A stretch of DNA of 19,510 bases from contig CAZDVP010000022.1 of assembly GCA_964508865.1 (NCBI GenBank), forward strand, positions 1 to 19,510. Direction: 5' to 3'. Below are positions 8,003 to 14,929 of this stretch, piece after piece. The notes beneath the pieces were generated by a model, which did not search any database, was not told where the DNA came from, and was given only the letters and a program-made list of their open reading frames with translations. Origin of the DNA: UBA3263 sp964508865 (GTDB taxonomy: Bacteria; Bacteroidota; Bacteroidia; Bacteroidales; Muribaculaceae). Numbering within the stretch: position 1 is the stretch's first letter; each line of letters begins with the position of its first letter. The position numbers and the translations under genes are program-made.

Positions 8003-8526
8003 GATTGTGGTCTATGAATTTTTTTAGGAATTATTATATCTACTATTTTTATTGCCGTAGCGTCGAAGCGCGTTGGCGAGAAAACGAACCAGCGCTGCAA
8101 AATGAAGTTCCACGCCAGCGAAACGATGAGCGAAACGGTCAGTCGCGCCGCGGCGAAGTAGCCGTCGGGCTTGAATCCGATGGTTTCGAGCCAGCTCCAC
8201 GACCGCAGCAGGCGGAACAGGCCCTCGGTGCCGGCCGAGTTGAGAATCAGCGACCCCAGCCACACCAGAAAGAACTTGAGCATAACGGCGCGGATTGCCT
8301 GGCCCTGGGCATGGAAGGTGAACTTATAGCCTATGATGCAGTTGACCACCCCGCCGAAAAACGCGCCCAAGGCGGTTGCCAGCCAGGGATAGAGATGAAC
8401 CCACGCATAGAAAACGAAGCTGAGAATCATGTCGGTCCAGGAGCTGATCTGCGACGACACTGTTGAGCGCAGAAACGTAAACACGATTCCGTTGCTCTCC
8501 ATAAATCTATGCATCAGCTTTTTCAT
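7999..8526 (-). CDS. GtrA-family membrane protein
   Basis: A 175-residue inner-membrane protein with about four hydrophobic segments (near 30-46, 49-66, 82-97 and 125-146). SQISSWTDMILSFVFYAW and GGVVNCIIGYKFTFHA are the family signature regions of GtrA, whose members are thought to flip or help transfer polyprenyl-phosphate-linked sugars. The C-terminal 25 residues are hydrophilic. It begins six bases after the recQ stop and overlaps the sulfatase start by four bases. A polyprenyl-phosphate sugar transferase gene lies two genes upstream in the same run, so a role in the same surface-glycan pathway is reasonable but inferred. Confidence 0.87.
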   Translation of the reverse strand: MKKLMHRFMESNGIVFTFLRSTVSSQISSWTDMILSFVFYAWVHLYPWLATALGAFFGGVVNCIIGYKFTFHAQGQAIRAVMLKFFLVWLGSLILNSAGTEGLFRLLRSWSWLETIGFKPDGYFAAARLTVSLIVSLAWNFILQRWFVFSPTRFDATAIKIVDIIIPKKIHRPQS

Positions 8527-8532
8527 AGGGCT

Positions 8533-10374
8533 TCATATAACTGTGGGATTATCAGCCTGCCAGAGGCGCACAACCCTGGTGAACTGCTCCCAATATTTTT
8601 CGGTTTTATACTCGCCGACACCATAGACCTGCGCAAACTCCTGCTTGCCGGTCGGCTTGACCTTGGCTATTTCCAGCAGGGTGCGGTCCGAGAATATCAT
8701 GTAGGGTGCCAGACCTTGAATTTTGGCCAAATTGCCGCGCAGCTCCTTCAGGCGCTTGACCAGCATGGCGTTGGCATTGGAGGTCGACGGCGCTTTTTTC
8801 GGAGTTTTGCTCTTCGGCTCAATGTTCTCATAGAGGAATTTAGCCAGAACAACCCGCTCCTGACCGTGAACGACCCGCATTCCATGAGGCGTTACTTTCA
8901 AATGGTTGGCCTCGTCGTAGGCGATTTCCAGCAGACCTAACTGAAGCATCTGCGACAGGTAGGCGCGCCAGTGGGCAACCCCTAAGTCGCGCCCGGCGGC
9001 ATAGGTTTTGATTTTGTCATAGCCCTTGGCAATCAGCTCGGCGCGCGCCGATCCGCGCAGAATGTCAATCAGCATGTTGACCCCCACGCTCTGGTTGGTG
9101 CGGATAATGGCGCTGAGGGCCTTTTGAGCCACAACCGTTCCGTCGAACCGCAGCGGAGGCTGCCGGCAAACGTCGCAGTTGCCGCAATCGGCCGTGGTTT
9201 CCTCGCTGAAATAGCTCAGCAAGATGCGCCGACGGCAAACCGACGCCTCGGCATATTCGCGCATACGCGCCAGCTTGGCGCTGTTAATCTCTTTCTGGCC
9301 GCTTTCGTCGATAAAGCTCTGCAGAGTGGCAATGTCCTGGAAGGAATAGAACATCAGCGCCTCGGCCGGAAGACCGTCGCGCCCGGCGCGGCCTATTTCC
9401 TGATAGTAGCCTTCGATGTTGCGCGGCAGGTTGTTGTGGATAACGTAGCGGATGTTGCTCTTGTCGATGCCCATACCGAAAGCTATGGTTGCGCAAACGA
9501 CCTGCACATCGCCCTGAATGAACCGCCGCTGCGCTTCGGCACGCTGCTCGGGGCTCAGCCCGGCGTGATATACGGCAACGCTGTAGCCTCTGACGTCGAG
9601 CTCCGCCGCCATCTGCTCGGTGGCCTTGCGGCTCAGGCAGTAAATAATGCCGGAATCGTCGGCATAGCGGTCAATCATTTCGCATATCTGCTTGAGCTTC
9701 AGCTGCCGGCCGGGGTTCTGCTTAACGGTCAGCGAAATGTTGGGCCGGTCGAATGAGGAAATGAACACCGCCGGATTCTTCAGGTTCAGCTGGCGCGAAA
9801 TATCCTCGCGCGTGAGTTTGTCGGCCGTGGCGGTCAGCGCAACGACCGGCACCGACGGAAACGCCTCCTTGATGCGCGCCAGCTGCGTGTACTCGGGGCG
9901 GAAGTCATGGCCCCACTGCGAAATGCAGTGCGCCTCATCGACGGCAAAGAGCGAAACCCGCGTCTGCGCAGCCAGCGAGTCGAGGTCGGTCATCAGCCGC
10001 TCGGGCGAAACGTAGAGCAGCTTCAGGTGGCCGCGGCGAAGGGCTTCGTAAACCTCGCCGTTCTGAGCCTCGGTGCGGTTGGAGTGAAGAGCCGCTGCCG
10101 GAATGCCGTTGGCCCGCAGCGCCTGCACCTGATCTTCCATCAAGGCAATCAGCGGGCTGACAACGATGGTTACTCCCGGAAGCAACAGCGCCGGAATCTG
10201 ATAGCAAAGGCTCTTGCCGCCACCGGTGGGCATCAGTACCAGTGAATCGCGCCCGGCGCATATGCCGCTGATGATTCCGAGCTGATTCGGCCGGAAGGTG
10301 TCGTAGCCGAAAAAGCGCTTCAAAACCGCATGGGCCTGCTGTTCAATAGGCGTTTTCTTCTCCGGCGAAACCAT
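8533..10374 (-). CDS. recQ: ATP-dependent DNA helicase RecQ
   Basis: A 613-residue 3'-5' helicase acting in recombination and replication repair. The domains are in standard order. RecA-like helicase core: Walker A TGGGKS (50-55), DEAH (146-149) followed by the RecQ aromatic-rich loop CISQWGHDFRPEY, and motif VI YYQEIGRAGRDG (about 323-334). RecQ-Zn: Cys380, Cys397, Cys400 and Cys403. A winged-helix RQC region follows, then an HRDC domain at roughly 525-605. All motifs are intact. The start at 10374 is the only nearby ATG and makes the gene overlap the upstream sugar-transferase gene by 32 bases; a TTG about 18 codons in would remove the overlap but trims the N-terminal helix. It lies six bases from the gtrA-like gene, in one likely operon. 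Confidence 0.97.
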   Translation of the reverse strand: MVSPEKKTPIEQQAHAVLKRFFGYDTFRPNQLGIISGICAGRDSLVLMPTGGGKSLCYQIPALLLPGVTIVVSPLIALMEDQVQALRANGIPAAALHSNRTEAQNGEVYEALRRGHLKLLYVSPERLMTDLDSLAAQTRVSLFAVDEAHCISQWGHDFRPEYTQLARIKEAFPSVPVVALTATADKLTREDISRQLNLKNPAVFISSFDRPNISLTVKQNPGRQLKLKQICEMIDRYADDSGIIYCLSRKATEQMAAELDVRGYSVAVYHAGLSPEQRAEAQRRFIQGDVQVVCATIAFGMGIDKSNIRYVIHNNLPRNIEGYYQEIGRAGRDGLPAEALMFYSFQDIATLQSFIDESGQKEINSAKLARMREYAEASVCRRRILLSYFSEETTADCGNCDVCRQPPLRFDGTVVAQKALSAIIRTNQSVGVNMLIDILRGSARAELIAKGYDKIKTYAAGRDLGVAHWRAYLSQMLQLGLLEIAYDEANHLKVTPHGMRVVHGQERVVLAKFLYENIEPKSKTPKKAPSTSNANAMLVKRLKELRGNLAKIQGLAPYMIFSDRTLLEIAKVKPTGKQEFAQVYGVGEYKTEKYWEQFTRVVRLWQADNPTVI

Positions 10375-11731
10375 TGACTATGGTTTTTATAAAAATTTTA
10401 ATGTCGAGCATCAGCGACCAATGCTCAATATACCAAACGTCGGCTCGGACGCGCTTTTCCATCTTTATGAGCTCGTCGGTGTTGCCGCGATAGCCGCAAA
10501 CCTGCGCCCAGCCGGTAATGCCGGGCTTGACCATATGGCGAATCATATAGCGGTCGATCAGAGCCTTATACTGCTCGGTGTGGGCCAGCATATGGGGCCG
10601 CGGGCCCACTATCGACATTTCTCCGCGCCAAACGTTGATGAACTGCGGCAACTCGTCGAGCGAGGTGCGGCGCAAAAAGTCGCCGACCTTGGTCTTGCGC
10701 GGATCGTTGCTGGTGGCCTGGGTGGAGTCAGCCTCGGCGTTGACACGCATGGTTCTGAATTTCAGGCAATAGAACTCGCGACCAAGATAGCCGGTGCGCT
10801 TCTGCTTGAAAAACACCGGTCCGGGCGACGACATTTTAACCGCAATTGCTATCGGAATAAACAATATCGGCGAAAAAATCAGCGCTACCGACGAAAACAA
10901 AAAGTCGAAACTCCGTTTGATTATGCGGTTATACGCCCGGTTCAGCGGATTGGCCAGCGGAGTGAGCACCGGCAGACCCTCGATATTGTCGAGTTCGAAG
11001 CGGCGACCCACGTAGGGCGACAGCTTGGGAACATAACGGAACTCAATCATAGCATCGTCGGTGATGCGGATGCAGCGCAGCAGATCGGCTTCGTTCTCGC
11101 CCGAAAGCACATAGTAAACCTCGTCGACCCGCTCGCGTTTGATAAACGGCTCCAGGTCGTCGAGAGTGCCGCAATAGAGCCCGGCAAACCCAGGTGCGGG
11201 CGATTTGTCGAAAAAGCCCATAATGCGGTAGCCGTAGCCCTCGTTCTTGCGCAGCGAGTCGGCCAGGCGGCGCGCCGTTGAGTTGGTGCCCACAATGACT
11301 ACACGCCGGTAGTTGCCGCCATGCTTGCGATAGATTTTAATCATCAGGCGCGTCAGGCTCCACGTCAGCGGCAGCGCAACGAGCATCATGGCGTAATACT
11401 GGCAGAAATACGGCGTCGGAAAATCGTCGACCTGCAGAAACTCCAGCAGCGTAATGAACACCAGCGCATGCAGCGCAACGGCGCGCAGCGACTCAACCAG
11501 CACGCGGTCAACGTGCAGCGTGCGTTGCATGCGCACGTGTTCAAACAGCAGCGCTATGGGTATATAGGCCAGCGAAACGCCAAGCCACTTGGTGCGCGCA
11601 TAGTGGTCGAGCAAATCGGGGTGTAGCAAACACAAAACCCCGAACAGCAGGTTAACCACCAGCAAGTCAACGACCGAAAGAACCTCGCGCTGATAGCGGC
11701 CGAAACGGCCTCGCGAGCGAGCTTCAGGCAT
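10343..11731 (-). CDS. Polyprenyl-phosphate sugar-1-phosphate transferase (WcaJ/exopolysaccharide type)
   Basis: This 462-residue membrane enzyme should start exopolysaccharide or capsule repeat-unit synthesis by moving a sugar-1-phosphate from a UDP-sugar to undecaprenyl phosphate. The N-terminal third has about four membrane spans (within 18-130). Next is a Rossmann-like CoA-binding/Gly-rich domain (YRRVVIVGTNSTARRLADSL, 141-160). The catalytic bacterial sugar transferase domain begins at KRSFDFLFSS (272-281), with an anchoring hydrophobic helix, SSPGPVFFKQKRTGYLGREF (301-320), LKFRTM, SLDELPQFINVWRGEMSIVG and GPRPH, then KPGITGWAQV. These catalytic-domain motifs are complete. Its start overlaps the DUF349 stop by eight bases and its end overlaps recQ by 32. 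The sugar is not predictable. No full capsule cluster is nearby, so it is probably an isolated initiating transferase. Confidence 0.93.
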   Translation of the reverse strand: MPEARSRGRFGRYQREVLSVVDLLVVNLLFGVLCLLHPDLLDHYARTKWLGVSLAYIPIALLFEHVRMQRTLHVDRVLVESLRAVALHALVFITLLEFLQVDDFPTPYFCQYYAMMLVALPLTWSLTRLMIKIYRKHGGNYRRVVIVGTNSTARRLADSLRKNEGYGYRIMGFFDKSPAPGFAGLYCGTLDDLEPFIKRERVDEVYYVLSGENEADLLRCIRITDDAMIEFRYVPKLSPYVGRRFELDNIEGLPVLTPLANPLNRAYNRIIKRSFDFLFSSVALIFSPILFIPIAIAVKMSSPGPVFFKQKRTGYLGREFYCLKFRTMRVNAEADSTQATSNDPRKTKVGDFLRRTSLDELPQFINVWRGEMSIVGPRPHMLAHTEQYKALIDRYMIRHMVKPGITGWAQVCGYRGNTDELIKMEKRVRADVWYIEHWSLMLDIKIFIKTIVNGFAGEENAY

Positions 11732-13514
11732 TGGATTCCTTTTTGGCGTCTAAAATCTGAATTTTCTTTTCAATGTTGCTCAGTTCGTCGCGCAGGCGCG
11801 AAATGCGGCGCTCCATGTCGCGGACCATAGCTTCGCCCGACTTGCTGCGAGAATTGAAGAAACCGAGGTTGTTTTCAAAAGTCTTGATTTCGTTTTTCTT
11901 CATTTCGAGCGAACGCATCAGTTTTTCGCGCTGACGCGAAAGGTCATTGCCGCTGAGCTGATTAACGTCGCTTTCAAACGCTGCCATGGCAGCCTTCTGA
12001 GTGCTCATGTCCAGCTGGTCGTGCAGGCGCGAAACCTCGGCGCGGTAGGCGTCGTGAATCTTATCTTTGTCGCGGAAGGGAACGTGGCCAACTGCCTGAT
12101 ATTCCTTCATCAGCTCGCGAACCTTGGCAATGGCGGCCTTGCGTTCGTCGCCCTCGGCTCCGCCGATGGCCTTGAGCTGGTCAATAATGTCGCGCTTGGC
12201 CTTGAGGTTGGCCTGTTCAACCGAGCGGCGCTCGTTGGAGTTGGCTTTCTTGGCCTCGAAGAACTTGTCGCAGGCGGCGCGGAAGCGGGCCCAGACGGCG
12301 TCGCTCTGCTTTTTGGGCACTGCGCCGATTTCTTTCCATTTGGCCTGAAGCTGAATCAGAGCCTCGCCGGCCTTTTTCCAGTCGGTGGAGTCCTGAAGCT
12401 CCTCGGCCATTTCGCAAAGACTGATTTTCTTGGCCAGATTCTCGGCCGATTCTTCCTTGGCGCCCTTGAAATATGCGCCCTTGGCGGCAAAGAAGTTATC
12501 GCAAAGTTCGCGGAAGCGGGCATAGAGCTGCGCGTTGGCCTTGCGCGATGCAAAACCCAACTGCTTCCATTCTTCCTGAATGCCGATAACCGCCTTGGTG
12601 GCTTCATCCCAGGCCGAGAACGAAGTCAGAGCCGACAGGTCAACTGCCTCCAGCTTCTCGATGAGAGCCTTCTTGGCATCCTCATTCTGACGTTCAACCG
12701 CCTTGCGTTCTTCAAAAAACGCCTGATATTTCTTATTGATTTCAGCCGAAAAATCTTTGAACTTGGCCCAGATTTCCTCGCGATATTCTTTGGCGACAGG
12801 GCCGATTTCGCGCCACTTTTCATGCAGATCCTGCAGGCGGCGGAAAGCTATAACAATGTCGGGTTCCTCGGTCAGGCGCGCAGCCTCCTCGCAAATCAAG
12901 GTCTTAGACTCCAGATTCTTGCGGAAATCCAGGTCGCGCAAATCTTTGTTGACCTTCAGCTGGTCGTAGAACTTCTCGGTTGCGGCCTGATAGCGCTTCC
13001 ATGAATCCGAAACTTCCGGCGCAGGAACTTCGCCGATAGCCTTGAAATCCACCTGCAGGGCGCGAACGCGCTCCAGCTGCAAATGAACATTGTCGGCGTC
13101 GTCGGCCGCAGCCTCGATTTGCGCAATGATTTCATTCTTGCGCGCAAGGTTGGCTGCCCGCTCAGCCTCCTGCTCGGCGGCCAGGGCAGCCTTGTTCTCC
13201 TTAATCTTATTATAGGCAGCCTTAAACTGCTCCTCGGCCGGGTCCTCGGCGGGAGTGAAACCCTCGTCGGAACCGTTTGCCTCTACATAGGCGGCTTTCT
13301 CTGCGCCCGTTTCTTCGTGGCGCACACCATAGAACTGCACTTTCAGGCGGTTAACGTCCTCGCGCGCCACTTCGGCCGCGGGCTTTTCCGACAGCTCAAC
13401 CATGCGGGCAATAATTTCCTCTTTGGTCAGCGGTGCGGGCTTTTGACTTTGGGTTGCAGAATCGTTAACAGCGGCCTCGGGGGTCGTCAAGGGTTGTTGG
13501 AGTTCAGTTTCCAT
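11724..13514 (-). CDS. DUF349 repeat protein
   Basis: A 596-residue, highly charged, nearly all-helical cytoplasmic protein. I count at least five DUF349-type units, each holding a W/Y-x-x-I/L-G-x-V/A turn followed by a long basic helix: near DFKAIGEVP, KWREIGPVA, EWKQLGFAS, KWKEIGAVP and EYQAVGHVP. The C-terminal 90 residues form a coiled coil (VRDMERRISRLRDELSNIEK). The family occurs widely in bacteria, and I know of no settled function. I placed the start at 13514 (METELQQP) rather than at the upstream in-frame ATG 13601, because the predicted promoter lies at 13599-13630 and the extra 29 codons are unlike coding sequence. This is the first gene of the seven-gene - strand run. Confidence 0.88.
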   Translation of the reverse strand: METELQQPLTTPEAAVNDSATQSQKPAPLTKEEIIARMVELSEKPAAEVAREDVNRLKVQFYGVRHEETGAEKAAYVEANGSDEGFTPAEDPAEEQFKAAYNKIKENKAALAAEQEAERAANLARKNEIIAQIEAAADDADNVHLQLERVRALQVDFKAIGEVPAPEVSDSWKRYQAATEKFYDQLKVNKDLRDLDFRKNLESKTLICEEAARLTEEPDIVIAFRRLQDLHEKWREIGPVAKEYREEIWAKFKDFSAEINKKYQAFFEERKAVERQNEDAKKALIEKLEAVDLSALTSFSAWDEATKAVIGIQEEWKQLGFASRKANAQLYARFRELCDNFFAAKGAYFKGAKEESAENLAKKISLCEMAEELQDSTDWKKAGEALIQLQAKWKEIGAVPKKQSDAVWARFRAACDKFFEAKKANSNERRSVEQANLKAKRDIIDQLKAIGGAEGDERKAAIAKVRELMKEYQAVGHVPFRDKDKIHDAYRAEVSRLHDQLDMSTQKAAMAAFESDVNQLSGNDLSRQREKLMRSLEMKKNEIKTFENNLGFFNSRSKSGEAMVRDMERRISRLRDELSNIEKKIQILDAKKESNA

Positions 13515-13598
13515 GATGTTGAGAATTAAGTGATTAGAGTGTGGTGTAGAAGAGCCCGGAACGCCTTCGCGCCCAAGCATTATCGCAAATATTTTGCC

Positions 13599-13630
13599 CA
13601 AAGTTACTCATTTTCCCCCACACTCACAAA
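13599..13630 (-). promoter_or_regulatory. Bacteroidetes-type promoter for the DUF349-led operon
   Basis: Read on the - strand, TTTG (13630-13627) is followed after 20 bases by TAACTTTG (13606-13599). This is an exact match to the TTTG-N19-21-TAnnTTTG promoter of Bacteroidetes primary sigma factor. Transcription would start near 13592 and leave a leader of about 78 bases before the DUF349 start codon. No other comparable promoter was seen in the gaps or overlaps inside the seven-gene run. Confidence 0.65.
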
Positions 13631-13689
13631 TTTTTTATCTAATAAATCACTATTCCTACTTTCAGAGAAGTAATCTCAAAAATTTTGTA

Positions 13690-13701
13690 ACCAAATTTGG
13701 T
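13690..13701. promoter_or_regulatory. Palindrome ACCAAATTTGGT, candidate operator of the HTH gene
   Basis: This is a perfect 12-bp inverted repeat. Its right half contains the TTTG that serves as -33 element of the HTH gene promoter, so a protein bound here would block polymerase. HigA-like antitoxins commonly repress their own promoter through such palindromes. Binding by the adjacent HTH protein is inference. The half-site CAAATTT recurs at 13627-13633, over the -33 element of the divergent DUF349 promoter. Confidence 0.45.
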
Positions 13702-13727
13702 GATTTTATTAAAATGTAGTATATTTG
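13696..13727 (+). promoter_or_regulatory. Bacteroidetes-type promoter for the HTH/nucleotidyltransferase module
   Basis: TTTG (13696-13699), 20 bases, then TATATTTG (13720-13727): a full match to TTTG-N20-TAnnTTTG on the + strand. The expected transcription start is around 13734, giving a leader of only some 15 bases before ATG 13750. An A-run directly before that ATG is the usual weak Bacteroidetes initiation context. The promoter is back to back with that of the DUF349 operon; the two -33 elements are 65 bases apart. Confidence 0.65.
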
Positions 13728-13749
13728 CGATCTAAAACATCGTAAAAAA

Positions 13750-14259
13750 ATGCAATATTTGAGATTTCTACAATACCCGTCGCTCGACGTCGGCTCCGTT
13801 ATCAAGTACATTATGGAGCAGAAGAAAACAACCGGTCGGCAAATTGCACATCGCAGCGGCTTGACTCCACAGCGCATAAGCGATTATGCCAACAATCACC
13901 GGCGCATAACTGTCAAGGCCTCGCTGGCTCTTGAACGCGCCTTGGAAATCGAAAAGCCCGGCTATTTTTATATCATCCAGACCAACCACGACATCTATCT
14001 TGCTTCACGCAATCAGCAACCAACGCCTGATTTAAGCAAGATTTCAGACCATGTTTTCTGGGATAGCAACATCAAAAATATAAACTGGAAAGCAGACAAA
14101 AAGCGAATTATTCAACGCACATTTGAATATGGCGACGAACAGACCCTCAGCGAAATCGTTCGCTTCTACGGCAAAACAACCGTAAAACAAATTCTTTCAG
14201 ACATCGTTGACAACCGTCTGGCCGACCGCCGCCTTCAAAACGCCTCCAAAATCCTATGA
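13750..14259 (+). CDS. HigA-like HTH protein with DUF6922-like C-terminal domain (putative antitoxin)
   Basis: The 169-residue protein has two parts. Residues 14-75 form an XRE/HigA-like helix-turn-helix (VIKYIMEQKKTTGRQIAHRS, then GLTPQRISDYANNHRRITVK), running into LERALEIEKPGYFYIIQTNH, which resembles the antidote-protein end. Residues 100-165 (FWDSNIKNINWKADKKRIIQ, then EYGDEQTLSEIVRFYGKTTV) resemble DUF6922, a domain I know from proteins encoded just before AbiEii-type nucleotidyltransferases in Bacteroidota. The likely role is antitoxin and autoregulator. The start at 13750 fits the promoter; an ATG at 13813 is an alternative that would shorten the HTH lead-in. The ATGA overlap with the next gene indicates translational coupling. 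Codon use and AT content differ visibly from the flanking GC-rich genes, suggesting horizontal transfer. The DUF6922 call is from memory and moderately sure. Confidence 0.8.
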   Translation: MQYLRFLQYPSLDVGSVIKYIMEQKKTTGRQIAHRSGLTPQRISDYANNHRRITVKASLALERALEIEKPGYFYIIQTNHDIYLASRNQQPTPDLSKISDHVFWDSNIKNINWKADKKRIIQRTFEYGDEQTLSEIVRFYGKTTVKQILSDIVDNRLADRRLQNASKIL

Positions 14260-14924
14260 CATTAAACTATTCAACCGTTTCTCCGATACTGCTCGATTAT
14301 CTCCACCGTCTTATGCGGTGCAGCGCCTTCAATGAATTCTACCTTGCCGGAGGAACGGCGCTTGCCCTGCAATTAGGCCACCGCAAGTCAGTAGACATTG
14401 ACCTGTTCACCTGCAGGGAATATGGAACTATGGATTGCCCCGGCATCAAAAATAGCCTGCAAGCCATATTCCCTATCTGCCAAAATATCGAAAGCCTTAA
14501 CAACCGGCAACTGGTCTACACGATTTTTGTGGGCGACAACAAGGATTCAATCATAAAGCTCGACCTCTGCTACGATGAGCAGCCCATATTCCCTCTTTTA
14601 AACGAAAGTGGCATCCGGTTAGCCTCCGACAAAGAAATAGCAGCCATGAAACTGCTTGCCATTGTTACCGGCGACCGCCCCAAGGACTTTTGGGATATCC
14701 ACGCCTTAAAAAAGAAAAGCTACGGGCTTGAAACAATGATTGATTGGGCTTTAAAGCGCAATCCCTACACCCTTACACGCAGCGAGATTTTGGATGCCTT
14801 TCAAAAGGTCTGGAATTATCCCGAGCCTGAAGACATCATTTCACTCACCGACGATAAGTGGCCATTCATAGCCGACGACCTTTCGACCACAGCCAACAAT
14901 ATTTCGGAACGGGGAGCGTTATAA
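14256..14924 (+). CDS. AbiEii-type nucleotidyltransferase (putative toxin)
   Basis: A 222-residue protein of the AbiEii/AbiGii (DUF1814-like) nucleotidyltransferase family. The hallmark FYLAGGTALALQLGHRKSVD followed by IDLF gives the GG motif at 32-33 and the catalytic metal-binding Asp47 and Asp49. IIKLDLC (99-105) supplies the expected third acidic position, and ASDKEIAAMKL (123-133) with RPKDFWDIHAL (141-151) is the conserved C-terminal segment. In the AbiE and related systems such enzymes nucleotidylate tRNA 3' ends and arrest growth, counteracted by the partner protein; that role here is inferred from the family. All core residues are present, so it looks active. It starts inside the HTH gene stop codon (ATGA) and ends only five bases before the next gene. 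Base composition is AT-richer than the neighbours. Confidence 0.87.
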   Translation: MTLNYSTVSPILLDYLHRLMRCSAFNEFYLAGGTALALQLGHRKSVDIDLFTCREYGTMDCPGIKNSLQAIFPICQNIESLNNRQLVYTIFVGDNKDSIIKLDLCYDEQPIFPLLNESGIRLASDKEIAAMKLLAIVTGDRPKDFWDIHALKKKSYGLETMIDWALKRNPYTLTRSEILDAFQKVWNYPEPEDIISLTDDKWPFIADDLSTTANNISERGAL

Positions 14925-14929
14925 GGTAG

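Noticed and set aside
12021..13004. Open frame of 327 codons on the + strand opposite the DUF349 gene
   Set aside because: It is a leucine- and glycine-rich mirror of the helical repeats; the - strand protein has regular DUF349 units and its own promoter.
13515..13601. Extended N-terminus of the DUF349 protein from ATG 13601
   Set aside because: It would place the start codon within the predicted -7 box, and the added residues do not resemble the charged protein.
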